A stretch of DNA of 64,000 nucleotides from JAICMB01 sp963795935 (GCA_963795935.1 CAWCJO010000002.1:186001-250000), one strand, 5' to 3'. Shown: positions 1-9,632, counted from the first letter of the stretch. The notes: generated by a model from the sequence alone, not told the origin. A program made the numbers and translations.

Positions 1-442
1 CGGAGACGAAGATCCCGGTCGCATAAATTTTCAAGCCATCGTCGATCAGCTTCAGCGGGATGCCGGCCCAGGCCAGCACCTGCCGGATTTGCGGGCTGTA
101 GCGGGCCTCCAGAAATTGCACCGGACTGATGATTCGCGCGCGGCGCCAACGGCCCGCGAGGAACACCGTCCCCAGCACCATGGCCACGGCGGAACTCCAG
201 GTCAGCATGATCGCGACCAGACCGTAGCGGTAGGCCATCTCGCAATACGCCACGAAGGTGAAGGCGCTGAAGGCCGTGAGGTAAAAGGAGACTCCCGCCA
301 GCCACCACGGAATATTGTTGCCCGCGGTGAACAGGTCGCGGACGTGCTTCATGCGGCGCCAGAAATACAACCCGATTCCGGCCAGCAGCGCGAAATATCC
401 AATGATCACGATCTGATCGGCGGCGTGGAGATTGTGTTGCAT
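1..442 (-). CDS. Sodium:solute symporter (SSS family), N-terminal part, runs off the window
   Basis: The reverse strand reads without a stop from an ATG at 442 to the window edge, about 147 residues. It begins MQHNLHAADQIVIIGYFALL and shows three hydrophobic segments (roughly residues 12-28, 45-68 and 76-98). The short charged stretch with Arg-Arg-Met-Lys before the second segment, and the ISPVQFLEARY motif after the third, are typical of sodium/solute symporters of the inner membrane. The start lies 11 bases after the stop of the oxidoreductase gene, so it is the distal gene of the 4083-to-1 operon and probably imports the compound the upstream enzymes act on. I see no clear Shine-Dalgarno sequence. 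The family assignment is good; the substrate cannot be read from this part. Confidence 0.85.
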   Translation of the reverse strand, partial: MQHNLHAADQIVIIGYFALLAGIGLYFWRRMKHVRDLFTAGNNIPWWLAGVSFYLTAFSAFTFVAYCEMAYRYGLVAIMLTWSSAVAMVLGTVFLAGRWRRARIISPVQFLEARYSPQIRQVLAWAGIPLKLIDDGLKIYATGIFVS

Positions 443-453
443 TGCGGCGCGGA

Positions 454-1476
454 CTACATGATAGGCACGGTATGGCCGGTTTCAAGCGACTGATGGATGG
501 CCGACAAAATGGCGGTGACCTGGCGTCCATCCACTGCCCCCACTTGCGGCTTAAGGTCTTCGCGAATGGAGCGGACGAAATCGCTGAGGCAGGATGGAAA
601 GGCGCCGCGCATAACGCCGAAAACCGGTGAGCTCAAGAACGACTTCGGATATTCGAACTTTTCCGGAGTGCTGAGCTCGATGCTTTCCCGCTTGCGGTCG
701 AAATGCAAGTGGCCGCGCTCGCCCAGCACTTCGACGAAGGAATCCACCAAGGTCGGAAAGGTGTTCGGATAAATCCACGCCGATTCGAACGTGGCAATGG
801 CGCCGTTCTCGAAACGCACTTGGGCCTGAATGACATCGTAGGTGTCGATGCCTCTGGCGCGAAGGACGCGTTTTACGCCCCAGGCTCGCGCCTCAATCGG
901 TTCGCTGCCCAGGTACCAGCGCACCAGGTCGATATCGTGGCAGCTCAGAAACCACGCAGGCGTTGTTTGAGAGGCCCAGTTGATGTATTCGGTGGGCACA
1001 TAGATCGTGTCATTCTTGCGAGCGAATGCCGCGAGCGGCTGTCCTATGGCCCCGCGCTCAATGGCAGCGCGGCCTTCATGGTAAGCGGAGAGCCAGCGGT
1101 GATTGAAGGCAACCTGCACTTTTGTTCCTGTATCGCGCGCCACCTGGACAAGCGCGTCCGCCTCGGCCACATTGGTCGTCATTGGCTTCTCGATCAGTAC
1201 ATGCTTGCCGGCCTCCATTGCGGCGCGCGCCGGCTCATAGTGTAAGCCGTCGGGTGTGGCGACGCAGACGGCGTCGACCTCGGCGAGGCGCAACATCTCA
1301 CGCCAGTCCGCGCACGCGTGACGAATGCCGTACTTGGCGGCCATCGCGGCCGATTTCTCAGGCGTGCGCGAAGCGACAGCGACAACCTCGGCGTGCGGAT
1401 GGCTCCCAAACACTCGGATATACTGCTCGCCCATGATGCCTAGGCCAACGATACCGATCCCGACCTTGGAATTCAT
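454..1476 (-). CDS. Gfo/Idh/MocA family NAD(P)-dependent oxidoreductase
   Basis: The 340-residue protein opens with a Rossmann nucleotide-binding loop (GIVGLGIMG, residues 8-16) and has the family's EKP motif near residue 97, whose Lys is catalytic in characterised members. The C-terminal half fits the Gfo/Idh/MocA substrate domain, and the length is usual. Such enzymes oxidise or reduce hydroxyls of sugars, inositols or amino sugars in the cytoplasm. There is no signal peptide. Its ATG overlaps the stop of the ceramidase-like gene by four bases (ATGA), so the two are probably translationally coupled. With an AGE-type epimerase upstream and a sodium symporter downstream, the context suggests sugar or amino-sugar derivative catabolism. 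The exact substrate is not determined. Confidence 0.92.
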   Translation of the reverse strand: MNSKVGIGIVGLGIMGEQYIRVFGSHPHAEVVAVASRTPEKSAAMAAKYGIRHACADWREMLRLAEVDAVCVATPDGLHYEPARAAMEAGKHVLIEKPMTTNVAEADALVQVARDTGTKVQVAFNHRWLSAYHEGRAAIERGAIGQPLAAFARKNDTIYVPTEYINWASQTTPAWFLSCHDIDLVRWYLGSEPIEARAWGVKRVLRARGIDTYDVIQAQVRFENGAIATFESAWIYPNTFPTLVDSFVEVLGERGHLHFDRKRESIELSTPEKFEYPKSFLSSPVFGVMRGAFPSCLSDFVRSIREDLKPQVGAVDGRQVTAILSAIHQSLETGHTVPIM

Positions 1477-2783
1477 GGCCTCGCTCGTGCTGTGTTCAAC
1501 AATTGGAGGGAGGCGGCGCTGAGCACTGCCGCGGCCTCGGGCGCCAGCCGCGACGCAATTACTTCGTATCCGGCGGAGGCGCTGGCGTTGGCGGTATGAA
1601 GATATCCAATGTAGTCGTTAGCCAGACCGAGAAACATCGTGCGGGAAAAGGGCGAGCGGTCGCGGATATCCAATGCGATGGCGACGAAAACTTCTCCGGG
1701 GAATGAGAACAGCGCGGTTTGCCCAATCCGCACGCAAGTCAGTTCCACGGTGAGCGTTTTCGGCTCGGGCCGGTCCGCGTTCTCGTACAGAGATGAGTAG
1801 TGTTCCTCGATGAGGCTGAAGAGGCTGCGTTGGCGCGCGCGCAGCAACTCCTGATCATCAGTGATGTTCAGCAATGCCTGCTCCGCGGCTTCGCGCTCGG
1901 CCTTCATCTTCGCGAGCGGGGCGTAGCGCTTCAGCGGCAGTTCCACGTTGAGGCGCGCGACGGAAAGCTCCGGCTCTTCGCTGTCCAGGCCGGAAACCCC
2001 TTCCAGAACGCGATCGGCTAAGCGCAGTCCCAGCTCTTCGGCTTTTTCAAACGTTCGAAACGGAGCAATCACGCCGACGGCGCTCAAATCGCTCTTATGG
2101 CCGACGCTGATATCGCCTTCGGCGCCATTGAAAAAGAGCGCGGGAGCGCCGAGCGCCCGCTCCAACTTCCGGATGGTATAAAACGGGAAATCGCCGGAAA
2201 TGGCCAGCGTGTTCGGACCCAGCACGGTAGTGTGGCAGGCAAAATTGACCGCGACCGCGGCCGGCGAGCCGTCCGGTTCCTCGATAAGGAGAACGCCCGC
2301 GTTGGGGTCCACGGGCCTGCCATCGTCAGTGCGCCGGTTCACGGCAATTCCTTCGACCGTGACGAATCCGGCGCGAACACGGCGAGGGCGGCAGGCAGTG
2401 CGCGCCTCCTCCACGCTGGACACGATCTCTTCCGACAGACGGTCGAGATAGCTGAGATCGATACGCTGCGCCGGATTGTAGAACGGGATGAAAGTCGCGG
2501 GACCACAGTGCGTGTGCGTGGCGGCCAACACTACGTTCCCGGCCGGGATGCCGGTTCGCTCTTCAATCCGCGCCCTTACCCGATCCGCGAACTGCCGTTC
2601 AACACCCAACAGCTCGACGCTGACCAGCGCGGCCTGCGTCTTTCCATCATCCAGCACGAGAGCGCGCGCGTGAAGATCGTCGTGCACGCTCTGCGCCGCT
2701 CCGTTGCGGGCGCCGAAGCCCACCATTTCGGACCCGATTTCGGGGGTTATGACGCGTACGCCAGTTCCAACGTCAAACGGCAC
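1473..2783 (-). CDS. Neutral/alkaline ceramidase-like hydrolase (N-terminal domain family)
   Basis: The 436-residue protein resembles the N-terminal domain of neutral/alkaline non-lysosomal ceramidases (pfam04734 type). The signs are an ATHTHCGP metal/substrate motif near residues 88-95, NFACHTT near 180, and FFNGAEGDIS near 218. There is no obvious signal peptide, so it may be cytoplasmic, unlike true secreted ceramidases, and it lacks their large C-terminal part. Proteins of this kind occur widely in Acidobacteriota and Planctomycetes next to sugar oxidoreductases and are mostly uncharacterised amidohydrolases. The gene overlaps the upstream epimerase by 11 bases and the downstream oxidoreductase by four, so it is part of one operon. 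Ceramide itself is not a safe substrate guess. Confidence 0.8.
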   Translation of the reverse strand: MPFDVGTGVRVITPEIGSEMVGFGARNGAAQSVHDDLHARALVLDDGKTQAALVSVELLGVERQFADRVRARIEERTGIPAGNVVLAATHTHCGPATFIPFYNPAQRIDLSYLDRLSEEIVSSVEEARTACRPRRVRAGFVTVEGIAVNRRTDDGRPVDPNAGVLLIEEPDGSPAAVAVNFACHTTVLGPNTLAISGDFPFYTIRKLERALGAPALFFNGAEGDISVGHKSDLSAVGVIAPFRTFEKAEELGLRLADRVLEGVSGLDSEEPELSVARLNVELPLKRYAPLAKMKAEREAAEQALLNITDDQELLRARQRSLFSLIEEHYSSLYENADRPEPKTLTVELTCVRIGQTALFSFPGEVFVAIALDIRDRSPFSRTMFLGLANDYIGYLHTANASASAGYEVIASRLAPEAAAVLSAASLQLLNTARARP

Positions 2784-4083
2784 GGACGGGAGTCCCCTTA
2801 CTTTTTATCATTCTCTCAACCGATATCAGATTGAGCATCAGGAAGCGTGGCTGATGATAATTTTCGGCGCGCGTCATGTTCGGCGTCAGATGGACCTGAC
2901 GATCGCCCATCACTTGCCACAACGGAGAGTGGATGGCGCGCATCGGAAATTTGTCCCGTGTGTATCTATCGATTTCCGAATAAAACGCGATGGCCCACGG
3001 ATCGCCTGTCTGCTCAATCATCAGGATACCGCCGTTGAGCGCTTCCTGATGCGGAAAGAGCGTTTTATCCATGGTCCAATCATTGCTGTCGACATTCCTC
3101 AAATTGCGGAAAAGGCCTCCGTAGACGCGGTCCTTCGCCACCTCGCAATGGCGCCGGAACAGGTCCGCCGCGCGGTCGAACAGCGCCGTGTCCTTCACCC
3201 GCCGGGCTTCGTCCATCACCATCCAGAGCGTCTCGATGGCGTGTCCGGCGTATACCAATTGCTCGTACTCATTGGTCGGCCGCGACAGGTCGTGGTTTAC
3301 GAGCTCGTTCAGGAGTTGGAAGCGTGGGTTGTAATGATGGTTCAGCAGCGCCTCCATGGCACGGCCGGAGATCCCTTGCAACTCTGCATCGGAACGCATG
3401 GCCAGCATTTGCGTGGTGGTTCGGATCAGCACCATCCAAACGCCTTCCACTCTGGCCCCAGGGAAGGGGGGCGCGTCCGGCCCGAGATACGTTTGACCTA
3501 TGGAAGGATGATAATCCGGCCGGTCGTAGCGCCGGACGCACTTGAGGACAATCTCTTTGGCGTCGTCCCAATACTTGCGGTCGCCGGTGGCCTTTGAAAA
3601 CTGGGCGAAACCTTCAGCGAGGAACATATCCGAATAGACTTCGGCGTCGGGAGGGCCTTCAGGCAGCCCTTCCCTCGTCAACGCCTTTGGCCAGAACTCG
3701 TCGGGCGCTTTGGGCCGGCTGCGCTCGACCAGCTTGACGGAGCGCGCGGCGATATCCAGGTACTTCTGCTCGCGTGAGAGGTTATTGTACAAAAACGAAA
3801 ATACCCACGTGCCGCGGCCCTCGAACCAAGTCGTCTTCGCGGTGGATACTCGCTCCCCATTAGGGCGAACGTTACACATGAAGCCGCCGTATCGCGGATC
3901 GACGACATACTTTTCCATGAAAGGCAGAAAGTCCTGGAAAAGGTCGCTGTGAAGGCGGTCCCGCATTGCCGCTAGATCCAGCGGAATTCTCCGCGCCGGC
4001 GAGTGTTGCCGCGTCTGTTGCGCGGATGCAGTTGTGAGGGCGGTCGCGTCCACGAGCAAATTGCCGAAAGTGCGCCGGTTCAC
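2773..4083 (-). CDS. AGE-family (N-acylglucosamine 2-epimerase-like) sugar epimerase/isomerase, exported
   Basis: The 436-residue protein starts MNRRTFGNLLVDATALTTAS, a twin-arginine-like leader, and then matches the (alpha/alpha)6 barrel of the AGE family. The YGGFMCNVRPNG stretch near residue 65, the WFEGRGTWVFS motif near 86, and the HAIETLWMVMDEARR and LFPHQEALNG blocks are the family's active-site regions. Family members epimerise or isomerise N-acylglucosamine, mannose, cellobiose and related sugars. It is the first gene of the operon that continues with the ceramidase-like hydrolase (11-base overlap), an oxidoreductase and a sodium symporter. It is divergent from a TonB receptor, so the receptor probably brings in the substrate. 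Which sugar is used cannot be told. Confidence 0.85.
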   Translation of the reverse strand: MNRRTFGNLLVDATALTTASAQQTRQHSPARRIPLDLAAMRDRLHSDLFQDFLPFMEKYVVDPRYGGFMCNVRPNGERVSTAKTTWFEGRGTWVFSFLYNNLSREQKYLDIAARSVKLVERSRPKAPDEFWPKALTREGLPEGPPDAEVYSDMFLAEGFAQFSKATGDRKYWDDAKEIVLKCVRRYDRPDYHPSIGQTYLGPDAPPFPGARVEGVWMVLIRTTTQMLAMRSDAELQGISGRAMEALLNHHYNPRFQLLNELVNHDLSRPTNEYEQLVYAGHAIETLWMVMDEARRVKDTALFDRAADLFRRHCEVAKDRVYGGLFRNLRNVDSNDWTMDKTLFPHQEALNGGILMIEQTGDPWAIAFYSEIDRYTRDKFPMRAIHSPLWQVMGDRQVHLTPNMTRAENYHQPRFLMLNLISVERMIKSKGTPVRAV

Positions 4084-4193
4084 ATCGTTAGTCCCATGCT
4101 ACGGAACGCAATGCCGTCATGAGGAGTTTTTAGGATGGCGCACTGTGAATCCGTTGTCAAGATCTCCCAATTCGACACGCCCAATTCGGCCCC

Positions 4194-4221
4194 TTGACAG
4201 CGGCAAACGGCATGATATAAA
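4194..4221 (+). promoter_or_regulatory. Sigma-70-type promoter of the TonB receptor
   Basis: TTGACA at 4194-4199 and TATAAA at 4216-4221 are separated by 16 bases. This puts transcription start near 4228 and leaves a leader of about 25 bases with a strong Shine-Dalgarno (AGGGGGAG, 4243-4250) before the GTG at 4253. It is the best-matching promoter seen in the window. Confidence 0.7.
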
Positions 4222-4252
4222 GTCTCTCTCATTGGCGAATGAAGGGGGAGCA

Positions 4253-7200
4253 GTGTCCACAATCAAAGGATTTTCGTTGTTCACGGCCTTCGCGATGGCG
4301 CTTTCGATGTCGTGCGGCATGGGCCAAATCATTAGCAGTTCCATTGTCGGCCAGGTGACCGATGCCTCTGGCGCGGCTGTGCCGGATGTGCAGATCACGG
4401 TTGTCAACACGGGCACTGGAATCGAGGTCAAAACTACCGCCGATAGTTCGGGCGCTTATGAGGTCCCCAACTTGCAGCCTGGCGTGTACGACGTGACAGG
4501 CGTAAAAACCGGATTTGAAACCTTTCGCAGCAACGGCATTCAAGTGCTCGCCTCACAATCCGTGCGCGTCGATTTGCGGCTGTCGGTCGGCAATGTACAG
4601 CAGAGCGTTACCGTAACAGGCGAGACGCCACTGGTGCATACCGATAGCATCACGGTGGGAGGGACCGTCACCACCAAGCAGATGGCCGAATTGCCGTTCC
4701 CACAACAATCCATCGAGTATCTGATGGCCCTGGTTCCCGGCGCGCAAGTGAGCGGCCCCAGTCCTCAGACTGGAGGCGGCACCCATTGGGGCTCCTTTAA
4801 CTTCACCATCAATGGAACTCAGGCGAACGATTTTGGAAACGGCGCAGGCGCCTATTCATACAGCACCGGCCTGCTCAGCCTCCCGCCCATTCAGTCCATG
4901 CAGGAGTTCAAGGTAGAGGCGTACAACACTAGCGCGGAGTACCGCCAGCTCGGCACCATTACGATGGTGACCAAGGCGGGCACGAACGCGTTTCACGGCG
5001 AGGCATACGAGTATGCGGAGAATAAAGCGCTGAACGCCAACACCTTTACGAATAACGCGAACGGATTGCCGCGAAGTCCCTTCGTGCGCAACCAATTCGG
5101 CGCGAATATCGGCGGACCGATCAAGAAGAATAAGGCGTTTTTCTTCTTCGACTACACCGGGTTCCGGAACCGCACCTACGGCACGCCCAATCTGACCCTT
5201 CCTTCCATGGCGATGCGAAGCGGCGATTTCTCCGCCCTGTGCGGCAGCTATAATGCGGCCGGTACATGCGCCGATCCAGCGGGGACGCAGCTCTATAATC
5301 CATTCACCGGCCAACCTTTCGCCAATAACAAGATTCCGCAGAGCATGATTGCGCCGCAGGCCCAAGCCTTATTGAAATATCTGCCTGCGCCTACGGCGCC
5401 CACCAATGCGGCCGGATTGCCCAATGGCGGTCTCAATTATTACGGGCAGGTTTCGGTGGCGCAAGATATGAACGCGGCCGACGTGCGTATCGATTATCAG
5501 ATTTCGAGCAAGGACCAGCTCTACGGGGTGTATACGCGCAATGTCGGTTTCCCGTATGGGACTTACCTGGGCTATCCCTCCACATACGGGAATGCATCGA
5601 ACTTTGGCTATAAGACGTTCGGCTACAGCCTAGTGGAGACCCACACTTTCAGTCCGCACACGCTGAATGATTTCCGGTTCGCCTGGTTCGATCATCCGAG
5701 CATCCGCAGTGGAATGAATCAGGATTTCGATCCGACCACTCTGTTCCCACAGTTGACGAAGAGTCCCAACCGCGGTCTTCCAACGATGAGCATCGCCGGT
5801 TACACTGGCATGTTCAGCGACTATGGGACAGGTTATTACGGGCATGGGGTGGACTTCGAATATAGCGACAATGTCACTTTTGTGCGCGGGCGCCATACGT
5901 TCAAGGTAGGCGGCCAAGCGACCACGTACAAGACCTACGGGCCTAACCCGAATGCCCCGCTGGGCACGTTTACATTCAATGGCCAGTGGACGGGCAATAA
6001 GGGTTGGCCGGGGCAGCCGTCCTCGCAGGGCAATGCCTTTGCGGATTTTCTGCTTGGAACGGCGAATCAATCCACAACTGGGCTGGCGGGGGTATTCGAG
6101 GCGGTTTACTCGGATTGGGACTGGGAATTTTACGCTCAGGATACCTGGCAGGCGACCCCCCGTCTGACGGTGTATTACGGCGTGCGGTATATGTACCAGA
6201 CGCCTTGGAATTGGCAGGACGGCTATTCAACGTACTGGGATCCAAAGACCAACCAACTCGCGCTGCCCGAGGCCAGCAACACGCCTACGCTGCCGCCGGT
6301 CGGCGCATCCGCGGCACTGTTCGCAGCCTATCCGTTCACGACGACGCAGGCCTTGGGCATTCCGCAGAACTACATGATCGGAGACAAGAACAACTGGGCG
6401 CCGCGTCTTGGTTTCGCATGGCGTCCCTTCGACAACAACCGAACCGTGTTCCGGGCTGGGTACGGAGTCTACTACAATTTCAATCCCGCTTTCGCCGGTT
6501 CCCGCGACGACGTTTTGAATCCACCGTGGGTGGGCGGTTTGAGCGGCTTCGCGGCCTCGAACTATATAACCCAATTGCCCGGAAAGCCGACATCTCCGTT
6601 TCTCCCGGATATTACATTCGCGAATCCATTTCCCGCCAGTCTAGCGGCGGCGGGCGGAGCGGCGCCTCACCCTACGCTGTATTCGATGCAGCGGGATTTC
6701 AAGAACGGCGTAATCCAGCAATGGAACGGCACGCTGGAGCACCAGTTCGGACGCGACTGGGCCGCCCGCGCGACGTACGCGGGGAGCCAGGCCCATCATC
6801 TGCAATGGTTCTTCGGCGATATTAACGTGCCCGAAACCCAAACTCCCAATGTGCCCATACAGAACCAGCGGCCCTATCAACCATGGGCCGCCATCGACGC
6901 CACGCGCAGCGGCGCATCGCAGAACTTCGAACAACTACAATTAGAGGCCACCAAGCGCTTCTCGAAAGGATTCCTTTTGCAGGCGGAATACGCTTGGACG
7001 CGAAGCCTGGATGATGTGGAGTCCTCTGGTGGACCGCAGAACCCAAACTTCCCAGGTCTGGATTATGGCAACAGCAGCGGCATTCTGCGGCACCGGTTGG
7101 TGGTCGACTATGTGTGGGAATTGCCGTTCGGCCGGGGCAAACAGTGGGGCAGCGGCATAAACAGGGTGGCTGACGCGTTCCTGGGAGGCTGGCAGCTTTC

Positions 7201-7660
7201 CGGCATCACCACTTACCAAACCGGCGCTCCGTTCTCCGTGACTTTTGCGGTTCCGTCTAACATTGTCGGATGGTGGGGCGGCCGCGCCGACCACGTCTCC
7301 TCGGACGACTATGCCAAAGGGAGCGGCCATGACATCATCAGCGGCGTGTCGTGGTTCAATACCAGCGCATTTGCTGCGCCGCAGCCCTGGGCATGGGGCA
7401 ATTCGGCGCGCAACCTGCTTTTCGGGCCCGGCAGTTGGGACTGGGATATGAGCGGGCAGAAAGTTTTCGCGGTGAGAGAGCGAGTCCGATTCGAGCTGCG
7501 CGGCGACTTCCTGGATGCGTTCAATCACTTCAATCTCAGCAACCCGAGCAATCAGATTGCGGACACTCGCGATGGTGGTCTGCCCATCGCGACGGCGGGC
7601 AAGATTTACGGTGGCACCGGCAGCCGCGTGATTCAGGTTGGGGCAAAGCTCATGTTCTGA
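4253..7660 (+). CDS. TonB-dependent receptor, Oar-like, with carboxypeptidase regulatory-like domain
   Basis: This outer-membrane importer has 1135 residues from the GTG at 4253, which I prefer over upstream in-frame starts because AGGGGGAG sits two bases before it and a signal peptide (MSTIKGFSLFTAFAMALSMS) begins there. Residues 30-110 form a carboxypeptidase-regulatory-like beta-sandwich (IVGQVTDASGAAVPDVQITV). A plug domain follows (QQSVTVTGETP, then FKVEAYNTSAEY and GTITMVTKAGTN), then a long aromatic-rich beta-barrel ending in phenylalanine (GAKLMF). This layout is characteristic of Acidobacteriota. The gene is divergent from the epimerase/oxidoreductase/symporter operon, so it plausibly captures the oligosaccharide or conjugate that operon degrades. 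The frame is clean throughout. Confidence 0.95.
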   Translation: MSTIKGFSLFTAFAMALSMSCGMGQIISSSIVGQVTDASGAAVPDVQITVVNTGTGIEVKTTADSSGAYEVPNLQPGVYDVTGVKTGFETFRSNGIQVLASQSVRVDLRLSVGNVQQSVTVTGETPLVHTDSITVGGTVTTKQMAELPFPQQSIEYLMALVPGAQVSGPSPQTGGGTHWGSFNFTINGTQANDFGNGAGAYSYSTGLLSLPPIQSMQEFKVEAYNTSAEYRQLGTITMVTKAGTNAFHGEAYEYAENKALNANTFTNNANGLPRSPFVRNQFGANIGGPIKKNKAFFFFDYTGFRNRTYGTPNLTLPSMAMRSGDFSALCGSYNAAGTCADPAGTQLYNPFTGQPFANNKIPQSMIAPQAQALLKYLPAPTAPTNAAGLPNGGLNYYGQVSVAQDMNAADVRIDYQISSKDQLYGVYTRNVGFPYGTYLGYPSTYGNASNFGYKTFGYSLVETHTFSPHTLNDFRFAWFDHPSIRSGMNQDFDPTTLFPQLTKSPNRGLPTMSIAGYTGMFSDYGTGYYGHGVDFEYSDNVTFVRGRHTFKVGGQATTYKTYGPNPNAPLGTFTFNGQWTGNKGWPGQPSSQGNAFADFLLGTANQSTTGLAGVFEAVYSDWDWEFYAQDTWQATPRLTVYYGVRYMYQTPWNWQDGYSTYWDPKTNQLALPEASNTPTLPPVGASAALFAAYPFTTTQALGIPQNYMIGDKNNWAPRLGFAWRPFDNNRTVFRAGYGVYYNFNPAFAGSRDDVLNPPWVGGLSGFAASNYITQLPGKPTSPFLPDITFANPFPASLAAAGGAAPHPTLYSMQRDFKNGVIQQWNGTLEHQFGRDWAARATYAGSQAHHLQWFFGDINVPETQTPNVPIQNQRPYQPWAAIDATRSGASQNFEQLQLEATKRFSKGFLLQAEYAWTRSLDDVESSGGPQNPNFPGLDYGNSSGILRHRLVVDYVWELPFGRGKQWGSGINRVADAFLGGWQLSGITTYQTGAPFSVTFAVPSNIVGWWGGRADHVSSDDYAKGSGHDIISGVSWFNTSAFAAPQPWAWGNSARNLLFGPGSWDWDMSGQKVFAVRERVRFELRGDFLDAFNHFNLSNPSNQIADTRDGGLPIATAGKIYGGTGSRVIQVGAKLMF

Positions 7661-7757
7661 TAGCCTGTGCCTAAAATCACTTATGCGGACGCGCAAGCGG
7701 TGAGAGCGCTCACTGATGCTCCGCAAGCTGTGGAACAATTGAACGAGGATACGTTTT

Positions 7758-8717
7758 ATGGCCGGGACCACCCGAACAGAATCGCGCGCCAAACGACACC
7801 ACTATCTGCCCCAGTCCTACCTTGAAGCTTTTACCGGGCAAGACGGGCTGCTTTCCGTATTTGACCGTGAAGCCAAGAGCTTTCGTAGACAGCAGCCCAA
7901 GAATACGGCACTTCAGGGCAACTTCTATACGATCACAGATAATCACGGTCGGAAGTCCGATGCTATTGAGCGAATGTTCGCCGGACTGGAGAGTCAGGCC
8001 TGTACGGTCCTGAGAAGGCTTGACGCCCGCCAGACTGGATGGAGCGAACAGGAACGCGTTTCATTCGCGATTTACTTGGCTTACTTCTACACCCGGACGC
8101 CCGCATTCGATCAAGAGCAAACTGTCGTTGCAGATCATCTATACAGGGCTTGGATGAAAGCGAATCATCCATCCGCGGAAGTCACCCGCAAGTGGTTTCA
8201 GACATTCGCCGAAAAAACGGGCGAACCGGTGAGTGACGAAACCGTTGATGACTTCTTCAAAACGATCCAGAACGATACCTATGACCTTGAGGTGCCTCGT
8301 CAGCACAACATCCGGCTGATGATTGACGGCGCTCTGCACATTGCTGAGCTGTTGTTAACTCTGAACTGGACGTTTGTGCGTGCTCCGCAGGATATCCAGT
8401 TCATTACGTCGGACGCGCCCTTCGTTATTGCGCCCCCACCAGGCGAGAACGACTGGCGTGCGTATGGTGTCTTGACACCCGGCGCTGTGTCCACAATACC
8501 GCTGAGTCCAAACGTCTGCGTGGTGATGGAAGGTGAGGGCGGGCGGGACCGCTATGGACACGTGGGCAAGGATGCCGTCAGGCGTGTCAACGCGAACGTC
8601 GCGCAGAATAGCGATCGGTTCATCATTGCGCGTGACCAGCCGTATCTGGAGCGACTGGTGAAGCGCACCCGCGTTGACCAGTACCGCTGGACTTCACGAT
8701 TCGAATTCAATGAATGA
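7758..8717 (+). CDS. DUF4238 domain protein
   Basis: The 319-residue protein has the DUF4238 signature at its start (KRHHYLPQSYLEAF, residues 12-25), then LLSVFDREAKSF and the central block around FITSDAPFVI. It has no signal peptide or membrane segment. A purine-rich Shine-Dalgarno (GAGGA) precedes the ATG. DUF4238 proteins have no proven biochemical role. They are patchily distributed and frequently sit in accessory regions beside mobile elements. Here the gene stands alone, 97 bases after a TonB receptor and before a 0.9-kb stretch without genes, which fits an acquired gene. The family call is firm; the function is unknown. Confidence 0.85.
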   Translation: MAGTTRTESRAKRHHYLPQSYLEAFTGQDGLLSVFDREAKSFRRQQPKNTALQGNFYTITDNHGRKSDAIERMFAGLESQACTVLRRLDARQTGWSEQERVSFAIYLAYFYTRTPAFDQEQTVVADHLYRAWMKANHPSAEVTRKWFQTFAEKTGEPVSDETVDDFFKTIQNDTYDLEVPRQHNIRLMIDGALHIAELLLTLNWTFVRAPQDIQFITSDAPFVIAPPPGENDWRAYGVLTPGAVSTIPLSPNVCVVMEGEGGRDRYGHVGKDAVRRVNANVAQNSDRFIIARDQPYLERLVKRTRVDQYRWTSRFEFNE

Positions 8718-9537
8718 AAAGTTGGCGGAGACCTGCTGTTCCACGTAAAACGGACCCGGCCTACTGTGGACTAAGGTTAAGGTCCTGTCTGCCGTAACAA
8801 CGCGCTTCAGGACCTGCGGTCACATCCCGCGAAAATAATGCCGCTCTTCACGCCACAGAATATTAGTCTGTCGTTCCAAGCCTGATTCCGCCGGAATCGA
8901 TCATAAACCTCTTGCCTTGGGCTTTTGTGGCCTGCTTCGCGCCCGAGTCGTGCCAAGCCGCACGTCCGCGTTCGCTACGTGCAGCGGATAACGTTAAGTC
9001 GCAAAGGATTTACGCTTCAAGACAGCACAAGCGCATACAGAACAGGTTGAGTATTTTGCGGTGTCCGCAGGCCCTGTCATTCTGCGGAATCAGTCAGGCC
9101 CTTGTGCGCAAACTCGAACGCAACGGTGAGGGACCCCGGCGATGCTTTCTCAAAAGGGCCGCCGTTTATCCAATCGCAAAGCTTCGGCATTTCATGCGGG
9201 AGCGTTTAAACGCGCAATGAAGCGGGAACGGCAGGACTGGCGCAACACTCAGCCGGGCTTGTGGCAACTGTACGCCGCGGACGGCCATTGCCGAAGTCTA
9301 CCGGAGAAGTGCGACGGATTTACGCGCTGGAGATGGAGCGTCTGGCGTTGCAAGGAATTCGGAGTTTATGACGATGCCGCGATGCGAGGATGCGCGCCGG
9401 TGAGCTCGTGCTGGAACGCCAGCGTGAACCAGCACCGTTCGCAGCGCCGTGTACAGCAGAAACACGGCTAAGAATTCTTTCGGACTTCGTTGACACATGC
9501 CCACCTCCCTTTGCGACAGGCGATTCGACCCTGCCAG

Positions 9538-9554
9538 ATGTATTTTGCATACAT
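9538..9554. repeat. Small inverted repeat
   Basis: ATGTAT and ATACAT form 6-base arms around TTTGC and are followed by a run of T on the plus strand. It could be a weak terminator or a protein-binding site. Nothing ties it to a gene, since the nearest one is the converging GHL6 gene. Confidence 0.35.
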
Positions 9555-9619
9555 GTTTTTCTGAGACGCCCGATCAGACTTGATCGTTTGATGTCAGCGT
9601 AAGCTTGAGCGGGAGCGCG

Positions 9620-9630
9620 CCCCCCCCCCC
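9620..9630. repeat. Run of 11 C just past the GHL6 stop codon
   Basis: Eleven consecutive C on the plus strand (G on the gene strand) lie two bases beyond the stop codon of the GHL6 gene. A homopolymer this long is unusual in a GC-rich genome and is prone to both replication slippage and sequencing error. Confidence 0.8.
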
Positions 9631-9632
9631 GC

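Larger units (their letters stand above)
8718..9632. other. Gene-poor stretch of 0.9 kb
   Basis: Short open frames on both strands have no recognisable domain, ribosome site or conserved motif, and I do not call them. The stretch holds one small inverted repeat (9538-9554) and ends in a run of C (9620-9630). It may be the remains of decayed genes, but nothing in it could be matched to a family. Confidence 0.5.

Noticed and set aside
2704..3597. Plus-strand frame of 297 codons over the epimerase gene
   Set aside because: No recognisable domain; the minus-strand epimerase covers the region with family motifs.
4034..4252. Upstream extension of the TonB receptor by 73 residues
   Set aside because: It runs through the promoter at 4194-4221 and would bury the signal peptide; the GTG at 4253 has an ideal ribosome site.
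8912..9471. Two overlapping plus-strand frames of about 100 codons
   Set aside because: Rich in Arg, Ser and Cys with no conserved pattern; they look like chance frames in non-coding DNA.
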